8,225 bases of DNA from positions 1-8,225 of the forward strand of contig CASFLB010000089.1 of assembly GCA_949295395.1 (NCBI GenBank), in the 5' to 3' direction. Shown here piece after piece: positions 1 to 6,500 of the stretch. The DNA comes from an uncultured Pseudomonadota bacterium (GTDB lineage: Bacteria > Pseudomonadota > Alphaproteobacteria > RF32 > CAG-239). The position numbers and the translations under genes were made by a program. Numbering within the stretch: the stretch's first letter is position 1; each line of letters opens with the position of its first letter. The notes under the pieces are model-generated. The model made no database searches. It was not told the DNA's origin and was given only the letters and a program-made list of their open reading frames with translations.

Positions 1-271
1 GATTATCAAATGAGGTGTATTTTACACATGAGAATTCAAGTTTTTCGACATACGAATCGGACTTTTGCGCTGCCTGGCGAACATCAATAATCGTTTGTCC
101 CAAACCTTTCGGATATTGCTCGGTTATTAAATATTCTATCCCAAGCTCTTCGGCTATCGCAACTAAGTGCGCGCAATTATTTATGACTTCTCTCGGATTA
201 TCCATCGCCGTTACTAAACGCTCTTGAACATCAATTATTAAAAGCAGCGAATCCTCTTTTCTCATTAACAT
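1..271 (-). CDS. Isochorismatase-family cysteine hydrolase, N-terminal part (cut by window edge)
   Basis: The reverse strand is open from ATG at 271 to base 1, giving 90 codons without a stop; the C-terminal half lies outside the window. The N-terminus (MLMRKEDSLLLIIDVQERLV) has the first strand and the catalytic Asp of the family (D14 in IIDVQE). TEQYPKGLG at residues 50-58 is the signature of the ISOC1/ISOC2-like branch. K77 in EKLEFSC fits the second catalytic residue, and the nucleophilic Cys would come later, beyond the edge. Family members hydrolyse amide, ester or enol-ether bonds of small cytoplasmic metabolites; the substrate here cannot be told. The first ATG is preferred over the one at 265 because GGAAG lies 8 nt upstream of it. 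The gene is divergent from the DEAD-box-like gene and shows no link to the secretion operon. Confidence 0.88.
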   Translation of the reverse strand, partial: MLMRKEDSLLLIIDVQERLVTAMDNPREVINNCAHLVAIAEELGIEYLITEQYPKGLGQTIIDVRQAAQKSDSYVEKLEFSCVKYTSFDN

Positions 272-298
272 TTTATTTGCTTCCTTTTTACGAAACGG

Positions 299-327
299 TT
301 GACTCTCTTCTTAAAATAAATAATACT
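299..327 (+). promoter_or_regulatory. Putative sigma-70 promoter for the DEAD-box-like gene
   Basis: TTGACT at 299-304 (5 of 6 to the -35 consensus) is followed after 17 nt by AATACT at 322-327 (4 of 6 to the -10 consensus). It lies in the 96-bp divergent intergenic region, and a start near 334 would give a leader of about 35 nt before the ATG at 368. The region is AT-rich, so chance matches are possible. No equally good promoter was seen for the divergent isochorismatase gene. Confidence 0.45.
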
Positions 328-367
328 GCCTTAAAACCTTTACAACATTTTTTATGGAAGATTTACC

Positions 368-1189
368 ATGAATTTTTTAGAACTCGGACTTAGCGATAAA
401 ACCGTTAAAGCAATTGAGGAACTCGGTATCAGCGAGCCAACAACTGTGCAAAATGATGTTATTCCTTCCATTTTACAAGGGAAAGATATTTTTACGATTG
501 CTCCTCAAGGGTGCGGAAAAACTTGTTCCTATGTCTTTCCGTTGCTTGATATTATAAGCCTTGCTAAAGGCAATACTACTCAACCAGCTCCGAATATTTT
601 GATTATTACGCCGGATTCACAACAGTCGGTTACTGTGTCGGACCGTTTGGCTCTGTTTAATAAATATCATGAAATCAATGAAACAACCGTCAAAGATGCT
701 GATGAGAATATTGATGCCGAAGCCAATGTTATTATCGGTTCTCCTGATTTATTGGTAGAGCTTATTGAATCTGAAAAAATTGATTTAACTAAAACCAATA
801 TTTTGGTTGTTGATGATATTAATCTTATTAAAAAAAGAAAGCAGCTTCCTAATCTTGAGAAAATTTTAGATATTCTTCCGGCTGATAAGCAGAACATTGT
901 TTATACGAACCGTCGTTCAAAAGAAACACAGGATATTCTTGATAAAATTCTTAAAGCTCCTCAAGAAATAAAAATTGATAAAACTAAAGAACAAGAAGTT
1001 CAACAAGTAACCTCTCCTGAAGCGACTCCTCTGGCTGAAAAAAAGCCTCATACTAAGGAAAAAGTATTTAATCGCTTCTGCCAACCGGTTAAAGATAAAG
1101 AAGCTGAAAACTATATTAAATCTTTTAACTCTTTTAATGGGAAAACACCTGAATTTTTAACCTATAAAGGTTTAGTTGTTCGTGATTAA
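368..1189 (+). CDS. Truncated, degenerate DEAD-box helicase-like protein (single RecA domain)
   Basis: This 273-aa protein begins like a DEAD-box RNA helicase. It has the aromatic-plus-Q motif (F3, then PTTVQ at 24-28) and a Walker A loop APQGCGKT at 45-52. After that the motifs decay. Motif Ia (PTRELA) is replaced by TPDSQQS (81-87). Motif Ib is reduced to GSPDLL (124-129). Motif II reads DDIN (149-152) instead of DEAD. The SAT motif is not recognisable near YTNRRS (179-184). There is no second RecA domain: residues 200-232 are a charged K/E-rich linker, followed by a tail of about 40 residues. Family members are normally at least 370 aa with two RecA domains. It may still bind nucleotide, but RNA unwinding is doubtful because the motif II Glu is missing. 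GGAAG sits 7 nt before the ATG. The frame is intact with its own terminator, so it looks like a maintained gene rather than recent decay. Confidence 0.82.
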   Translation: MNFLELGLSDKTVKAIEELGISEPTTVQNDVIPSILQGKDIFTIAPQGCGKTCSYVFPLLDIISLAKGNTTQPAPNILIITPDSQQSVTVSDRLALFNKYHEINETTVKDADENIDAEANVIIGSPDLLVELIESEKIDLTKTNILVVDDINLIKKRKQLPNLEKILDILPADKQNIVYTNRRSKETQDILDKILKAPQEIKIDKTKEQEVQQVTSPEATPLAEKKPHTKEKVFNRFCQPVKDKEAENYIKSFNSFNGKTPEFLTYKGLVVRD

Positions 1190-1200
1190 TAATCTCTTAT

Positions 1201-1229
1201 AAAAAAGCCGCTCTAATAGCGGCTTTTTT
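1201..1229. terminator. Bidirectional Rho-independent terminator
   Basis: A perfect 12-bp inverted repeat, AAAAAAGCCGCT (1201-1212) and AGCGGCTTTTTT (1218-1229), encloses the loop CTAAT. The six T/A pairs at the base give a U-tract on either strand. It lies 11 nt after the stop of the plus-strand DEAD-box-like gene and 3 nt beyond the stop of the minus-strand virB11-like gene, so it can end both convergent transcripts. Confidence 0.92.
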
Positions 1230-1232
1230 ATA

Positions 1233-2207
1233 TTAAGTTATTTCGGTGACAGCTCTTAAGTTGCCATCTCTGTTGATTTGTATCACTCGCAAACGGCGAT
1301 GCATTTCTTGTATGGTTTTGTTGCGATCAGCCGTCGGATAAGTGTGCAAAATTCTATCCATAAAAGCTTCATAAGCGGCTTCGGAGCTTTCTGCGTGTAT
1401 GGTGGCTAAACAGTTATCGTGTCCTGATCCCATCAGCTCCCATATGGCACCGGCGTTTTGCGTCGATATCTCGCCTCCGATAATTGCGTCCGGTGTAAAG
1501 CGAACCACAAGGTCAATTACCTTTGCATAATTAAACTCATTGGTTTGCTCTGTTCTTGATAAGACTAGGTGAACCCTATTGGGGTGCGGCACAATTAATT
1601 CTCTTGTATCTTCTATGGTTACAATCCGTTTATGAATATCTAATATTTTTAGCAAGTTATTCAAAAATGTTGTCTTTCCGGTTGAGGTTGCTCCGCTGAC
1701 TAAAATATGGTCGCCTCTTTTTATGCTTAAAAGCAATCTTTCATATGGGTCTTCCGGATCTTTGATATTCTTAAGCGGATTTATTTTTTGCAAACGCTCT
1801 CCTTGCTTGATACCATAATCCTGTAAACCAAATGCAACATCATCGGCATGAACACGAATGGTTAAGGCGATACCTCCGGTTAAATCTTTGTCATCATACA
1901 TAATATTTTTGCCGGCAATGGCCGAAAAGCGGTGATCTCCGGGGATTGTGGCGTAAACAACCGGACTGCCTGATACGGGATCAAACGGGAGCTCATAGGT
2001 GTTTGCTACAATATAAAGCAAGTCTGTTAAATATTCTTTGGTTAATTTCTCATCTTTATACATTACCCATGGATAGGCTCTTTTTCCTCTGAGCCTTATC
2101 CAAATTGTGCCGGCATTATTAATAGCGACTTCTTCTATGTTGTCTTGGTTATACCAATAGGCTAACGGCCTTAATACTGATTCCAAAACCTTAAAACTAT
2201 CGCTCAT
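1233..2207 (-). CDS. virB11: VirB11-family type IV secretion ATPase
   Basis: This 324-aa cytoplasmic ATPase has close to the usual VirB11 length. The motifs appear in order: an N-terminal domain (1-155); Walker A GATSTGKT (172-179); the Asp box IVTIEDTREL (195-204); a Walker B-type segment DAIIGGEIS (240-248, E246 as likely catalytic Glu); and the His box GHDNCLATIHA (262-272). In known systems VirB11 forms a hexamer on the inner face of the inner membrane and drives pilus assembly and substrate transfer. There is no signal peptide or membrane helix. The ATG at 2207 is supported by TAAGGAG 8 nt upstream, whose TAA is the stop of the preceding VirB10-like gene. It is the last gene of the operon and ends at the shared terminator; no virD4 follows it. 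A Dot/Icm DotB or PilT identity is less likely because its N-terminal domain and IEDTREL Asp box match VirB11 better. Confidence 0.93.
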   Translation of the reverse strand: MSDSFKVLESVLRPLAYWYNQDNIEEVAINNAGTIWIRLRGKRAYPWVMYKDEKLTKEYLTDLLYIVANTYELPFDPVSGSPVVYATIPGDHRFSAIAGKNIMYDDKDLTGGIALTIRVHADDVAFGLQDYGIKQGERLQKINPLKNIKDPEDPYERLLLSIKRGDHILVSGATSTGKTTFLNNLLKILDIHKRIVTIEDTRELIVPHPNRVHLVLSRTEQTNEFNYAKVIDLVVRFTPDAIIGGEISTQNAGAIWELMGSGHDNCLATIHAESSEAAYEAFMDRILHTYPTADRNKTIQEMHRRLRVIQINRDGNLRAVTEIT

Positions 2208-2215
2208 TTTTCTTT

Positions 2216-2222
2216 CTCCTTA
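2216..2222 (-). promoter_or_regulatory. Shine-Dalgarno of virB11 overlapping the upstream stop codon
   Basis: Read on the minus strand this is TAAGGAG. The TAA (2220-2222) stops the VirB10-like gene, and GGAG begins 12 nt before the virB11 ATG. Stop and ribosome-binding site share this heptamer, which favours translational coupling of the two genes. Confidence 0.75.
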
Positions 2223-5200
2223 GAACAGCTGAGGAACACTCTCATCTGTTTGGGCTTTAGATGATGAGGCTTTTTCTGCACTACCTGTTCCGTTTTCAAT
2301 GCTTCTTTCCGTCACCGGAGTTGCTGTTGTCAAATTTGATGACGACGGTGGCGGTGGAGGCGGAACGGCTCCATTTATGTTGTTTGAGCCTCGATTATCA
2401 TCAAGTAATTTTGGCGAGCTATTTGTCGCTGTTCCGCCACTGCCTTGCGGCTGGTAAACGGCTTGGCTATTGTTGTTTACGTTTGCCGCTGATTGAGCCT
2501 GACGGTTCATATTAGCCTCATTAATCTGTTGCTGTGTTTGTTTGTCATCCAGCAACAAATCTGTTCTCTCTTGGTCGGTTGATTGCGTGTCTCTTTCGGC
2601 CGTGCGTAGCCACAAGTCAACATTCGGAAAAACAATTATTCTCGTTCCTGCCGGAACATAAGTTAACGGCTTAATGTTGCTCTTATCGGCCAATATTTCT
2701 GAAAAGACTTCATTCATTTGGTTTAAGAAGTTTTCTCTCGCATCATTAGCGGCTTGTTGACGTGATGTTTCTATTTCTCCGTTGTTATCTTCATTTGTTG
2801 CCAAAAGATATGATGTATAACTCGTTAAGACGGTTGTCATGACCGGAAGTGTGTATTTCTTAAACAGCTGTTGATCCAAATAGCCCAAGGCTCCACCACG
2901 CCCCATAGCATCAGCGGTTACACCGTCAAAGGTAAACAAAACTCCATCCGGACGAATCAATCTTTCCCATGTGATTTGAACACGTGCCGATGATGATGTT
3001 GTCTCTGTTGTGGCCGTCATGCTGTTTAAGGTTCCCATTAAACGGCTTCCGGCCGGTATAATAACATTTCGTCCTTCTTCAGCATAAACATTACGTTCAA
3101 CATAAGCTGTTATCGGTGTTGGGTTGTTTGAATCAATTGAACGAGAAATAACGGCCGGTATTGGCTTATCTGCCAATATCATTTCGCTCATATCGACTCG
3201 CCATGATGATATGGCCTTTGATATTCCTTCGTTGTCCCAATTCTTTTGGTAGCCATCAAATGTTTCCGGTTTGATTTTGCTGGCGATATGTCCGACCGCC
3301 ATATTCTGACGACGATAGTTTTGCGCGGCGGCTAAGGCTGCGGCACGCTGCGGATCATATCGTTCTCCAGGGCCAAAACCTCCTCCGGGGCCGAGGTTTC
3401 CTCCAACACTTCCTGTTCCATAGGCTCCTCCATCTCCAAAGGTTCCGGCCGGGATAAACAATTCCCCTCCTTCAGGACGAGCCACATCTTCTATACCAAT
3501 CAGGGTTCCTTCATCATCAATAATTAGACCGTCCGGTGTTCTTCGTCCTAAATAATTTCCTTGCTTATCAACAACTCGACCATCTTCTAAAATATCTCCT
3601 AAATATTCTCCATCCGGCGTTAAAGCTATATTCAGAGATTTTTTGTACTTGCCTTCTATTAAGGGCTCATCGGTTTTATTTTTCTCATAGACCCCTATTT
3701 GTGGTAAATCTTTTGAGGGTTGTTTCATCGGTTGTCTTGCGTACCAATCTTTTCCTTTGCCTCCAATAATGCTTCCATCGGCTCCTTTGACCGTGCCGTC
3801 TTCGTCCATCCGACCAATTAATTTGCCGTTTTCGTCATAGACATTTCCCTCGCCAGCGACATAGCCAACCTCTTTGCCATTCATGTCATATATTTTTTCT
3901 CTATCTTGTGTTACATTATAGTACTGCAATGCGTTGGCTTTACCGATAAATACGCCATCATCGTCGTAGATGTTTCCTTCTTCTTCCAATTTTCCGATAA
4001 CAACGCCTTTATTATTTTTAAGTTCGCCGTTAAAGGTTAATTCTCCCAAAACTTCATTTTTTTCATTTAGAATTGCGTAGTCTCGGTTGCCTCGGGCTAA
4101 TACTTTTCCTAAGCGGTCAACTAAAAAGCCTCTATCAAGCTGGCCAAGGCGTGCCCCTTCCCATGTTCGTATCTGTCCATCAATACCTATTATTCCTTTG
4201 GTTTTCATATTTTCATCATAGACATACATATCATACAAGGCATAACCTATATTTTGGCCTTGGGCATCTTTAATAAAACCTTCTTTGCTAGCTTTTCCAA
4301 TTTCTTTACCCGCCGAATCACTCACCGTTCCTTGTATACTTATTTCTCCAAGATAGCGATTTTGGTTGTCAAAGGCATAGCGATATTTAAATAACCGACC
4401 AATTATTCGACCATCATCTGATTTGACATTTTCGTCTGGATAGCTTTGACCAATTATTTGATTATCTTTGTTGACGACCTGATTGTTTAGAATCGTACGG
4501 CCAATCATATTACTTTCAAAATTCATTATCCCGCTTTCTCCCATAACCAATCCCATGGTTACGCCATGACCAATCACAACGCCGCCGTCATCTATAGTTT
4601 GAGCGTTTAACAGCATCCGTCCAAGGCGAACACCACGGTTATTTCTCACCTCTCCTGTTGAGGTTACAAAACCCAAAGGCTGACATTCATCATCAACAAC
4701 GGCTTGATAGCCAATTTCTTCACCTATGAGTAAGCCATTATTGTCTTTGATGATGCCCAAAGCATCCGAATGCCCGATAATGGCTCCGCTTAAATCTTTG
4801 ACTTCTCCGTTGTCCATAACATAGCCTAAATGCTCTCCTCTAAAAGATAAAGCCAAATCGGCTTTTGAAGCACGACCGATTTCAGGCATTAGGTTTGATG
4901 AGTTTTTCTCATCTGTTTTTACGACCGATAAATCAGGCAAAATTTTGCCGATTATCTTGTTTTGGCTATTAAAAATAAGATTGTTTTTGCCTTTATTGGC
5001 TAAATTTTCTTTCAAAAAGGAAAGAGCTCGCTCGACCCATACTTGTCCGCCTAAAAGGCTGCCGTTCTCTCGAAAAGCGATTCCCGACTGGGTTAAACGC
5101 CCTCCTGTTTCTGAGCCTTTGATACTCAATGTACCATTGACATCAATCTGACCACTTTCAATTCCGTTCAGACTATAAATGGCGCTATCATTTAATTGTT

Positions 5201-6497
5201 GTCCGTTTAATTGTCCTTCTGATGAATAAACATAACCAAACGGGGTCGCCTGATATGACTTATCACCTTGCAGAATTATTCCGCTTATCCCCGGAATTCC
5301 AAGGCTTTGGTTGTTAAGGTCTAAAGCTAGTGTATTTTTTAGGGTCTTACCCAGCATACGTCCATTTGTTCCGTATCCTTTATCTCCATAAGAAAATCCT
5401 ATGACATTTCCTTCAGAGCCACGAATTTCTCCTGAAGCTGTGCTTTGGGCTTTTATTTTGCCAAGATAATCAAACAACGGTCCCGTTACGAGGCTTTTTC
5501 CTATGAACTTTCCTTCTTTATCCCAAGCACTTCCGCTCGCCCCGATGGTTCCTACAACCTCGCGTGCTTTTGCTATTTTTCCTGTCGGCATTAAACGGCC
5601 GATATATTCGCCTTTTGAATTGGTAAATGTGCTGCTTATGTCGAGCAAGAAACCTATCTCTTGTCCGTTTGAGTTTATGACTTTATTATTCAGTCCTTGG
5701 TAGCCGACTATATTTCCTTTATTAATTATTTCGCCGTTATAGCTGACGAGTCCTAAATAATTTCCATTTTCATCAAACGCGTTGCTTCCGTTTTTAACGA
5801 TTTGTCCGATTATTTTTCCTTCTTCATTATAGCCGAGCCCGTTGGCATGAATTTGTCCTATCTTTTGACCATCCATATCGCGAATCTCTCCGCCGGGAAC
5901 TATACTTCCAACAAAGGCTCCTTGAGGAGATATCACGATTTTATTGGATATTAATCGTCCTTCCAAAAGGCTTTCTCCGCCTTCGGTATTATAGGCATAA
6001 CCATCGGGTGTTATGTAGCCTTTCTTACGTCCCGATAGGTCTGTGTATTCTCCGTTTCCGGTCAGACGGCCTATCGTTTCACCCCGATCCGAATAAACAA
6101 GTCCCGGAAACAATACGCCACCGATAATCTTAAAATTATCGTTAAGGACGAGACCATTCGGTAAAACTTTTCCGATTATTTTGCCGCTTGATAAGCGAAC
6201 GGAACCATCACTATTAACCTTACCTAAAATGCGGTTATCCATTCCTATTGCAATACCTTGCGGTACGACACCTCCGATTAAGGCCCCTTTGTCATTAACA
6301 ATTAAGCTGTCGGCTGTTATGTTGCCTAGCAATTCATTCTCATAGCTGACAACTTTTCCGTCCGAAATGACCTTACCAATTAGGTCTCCGTTAAAATCTA
6401 TGGCCGTTATTTCGGCTGAATAGGCGTTTCCTATCCCCAGAAAAACACTTAGCAGAATGGTATATCTTTTTATTGTTTTAAGATTTAAGGTTTTCAC
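2220..6497 (-). CDS. virB10: Giant repeat protein with C-terminal TrbI/VirB10 domain
   Basis: This 1425-aa protein starts at GTG (6495-6497). That start is supported by GGAGG 9 nt upstream and because it yields a complete Sec-type signal peptide: basic residues 2-11, hydrophobic 13-22, possible cleavage after A25 or A28. Residues about 30-1002 are tandem 17-aa repeats, broken by a likely helical insert (about 484-506) and a polar Lys/Pro linker (about 915-950). A Gly-rich linker (about 1005-1045) leads to the VirB10 domain (about 1103-1300). Recognisable there are VYAEEGRNVIIPAGSRLMG (1137-1155), RPDG (about 1182), ADAMGRGG (about 1194-1201), a hydrophobic helix (about 1213-1233) matching the outer-membrane antenna helices, and VPAGTRIIVF. 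The tail (1301-1425) is Q/N/S-rich with six prolines at 1379-1384. VirB10 proteins are usually about 360-480 aa with a cytoplasmic tail and an inner-membrane helix. Here those are replaced by the signal peptide and repeat stalk. The gene lies between another repeat protein (3 nt) and virB11 (12 nt). Confidence 0.88.
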   Translation of the reverse strand: MKTLNLKTIKRYTILLSVFLGIGNAYSAEITAIDFNGDLIGKVISDGKVVSYENELLGNITADSLIVNDKGALIGGVVPQGIAIGMDNRILGKVNSDGSVRLSSGKIIGKVLPNGLVLNDNFKIIGGVLFPGLVYSDRGETIGRLTGNGEYTDLSGRKKGYITPDGYAYNTEGGESLLEGRLISNKIVISPQGAFVGSIVPGGEIRDMDGQKIGQIHANGLGYNEEGKIIGQIVKNGSNAFDENGNYLGLVSYNGEIINKGNIVGYQGLNNKVINSNGQEIGFLLDISSTFTNSKGEYIGRLMPTGKIAKAREVVGTIGASGSAWDKEGKFIGKSLVTGPLFDYLGKIKAQSTASGEIRGSEGNVIGFSYGDKGYGTNGRMLGKTLKNTLALDLNNQSLGIPGISGIILQGDKSYQATPFGYVYSSEGQLNGQQLNDSAIYSLNGIESGQIDVNGTLSIKGSETGGRLTQSGIAFRENGSLLGGQVWVERALSFLKENLANKGKNNLIFNSQNKIIGKILPDLSVVKTDEKNSSNLMPEIGRASKADLALSFRGEHLGYVMDNGEVKDLSGAIIGHSDALGIIKDNNGLLIGEEIGYQAVVDDECQPLGFVTSTGEVRNNRGVRLGRMLLNAQTIDDGGVVIGHGVTMGLVMGESGIMNFESNMIGRTILNNQVVNKDNQIIGQSYPDENVKSDDGRIIGRLFKYRYAFDNQNRYLGEISIQGTVSDSAGKEIGKASKEGFIKDAQGQNIGYALYDMYVYDENMKTKGIIGIDGQIRTWEGARLGQLDRGFLVDRLGKVLARGNRDYAILNEKNEVLGELTFNGELKNNKGVVIGKLEEEGNIYDDDGVFIGKANALQYYNVTQDREKIYDMNGKEVGYVAGEGNVYDENGKLIGRMDEDGTVKGADGSIIGGKGKDWYARQPMKQPSKDLPQIGVYEKNKTDEPLIEGKYKKSLNIALTPDGEYLGDILEDGRVVDKQGNYLGRRTPDGLIIDDEGTLIGIEDVARPEGGELFIPAGTFGDGGAYGTGSVGGNLGPGGGFGPGERYDPQRAAALAAAQNYRRQNMAVGHIASKIKPETFDGYQKNWDNEGISKAISSWRVDMSEMILADKPIPAVISRSIDSNNPTPITAYVERNVYAEEGRNVIIPAGSRLMGTLNSMTATTETTSSSARVQITWERLIRPDGVLFTFDGVTADAMGRGGALGYLDQQLFKKYTLPVMTTVLTSYTSYLLATNEDNNGEIETSRQQAANDARENFLNQMNEVFSEILADKSNIKPLTYVPAGTRIIVFPNVDLWLRTAERDTQSTDQERTDLLLDDKQTQQQINEANMNRQAQSAANVNNNSQAVYQPQGSGGTATNSSPKLLDDNRGSNNINGAVPPPPPPSSSNLTTATPVTERSIENGTGSAEKASSSKAQTDESVPQLF
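2346..2363 (-). repeat. Six-proline run in the VirB10-like C-terminal tail
   Basis: Six consecutive Pro codons (residues 1379-1384) lie in the disordered, Q/N/S-rich tail after the VirB10 domain. Codons CCG, CCT and CCA are mixed, so this is not a simple slippage tract. In typical VirB10 the Pro-rich segment is N-terminal, between the membrane helix and the outer-membrane domain. Confidence 0.7.
3495..6410 (-). repeat. Tandem 51-bp (17-residue) coding repeat array in the VirB10-like protein
   Basis: About 55 diverged units of 17 residues cover residues 30-1002. Examples are IGGVVPQGIAIGMDNRI, LGKVNSDGSVRLSSGKI, IGKVLPNGLVLNDNFKI and LGELTFNGELKNNKGVV. The consensus is [IL]G-x-[VI]-x-x-[DN]G-x-[VI]-x-[DN]-x-x-G-x-x. 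Alternating hydrophobic residues with Gly/Asn/Asp turns point to all-beta structure of the beta-solenoid or beta-flower kind. Units differ strongly at DNA level, so the array is old and shaped by selection on protein rather than by recent expansion. A few units are shortened or lengthened. Confidence 0.9.
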
Positions 6498-6500
6498 TCT

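Noticed and set aside
15..227. Plus-strand ORF of 70 codons
   Set aside because: It is antisense to the isochorismatase-family frame, which has clear family motifs (IIDVQE, TEQYPKGLG). No similarity is recognisable in the plus-strand product.
272..367. Minus-strand promoter for the isochorismatase-family gene
   Set aside because: The best TTGTAA/TATTAT pairing has only 14 nt between elements and other pairings match poorly, so no call was made.
1233..2207. ATPase considered as Dot/Icm DotB or a PilT-type motor
   Set aside because: The N-terminal domain, the IEDTREL Asp box and the position after a VirB10 gene fit VirB11 better. No other Dot/Icm gene is recognisable here.
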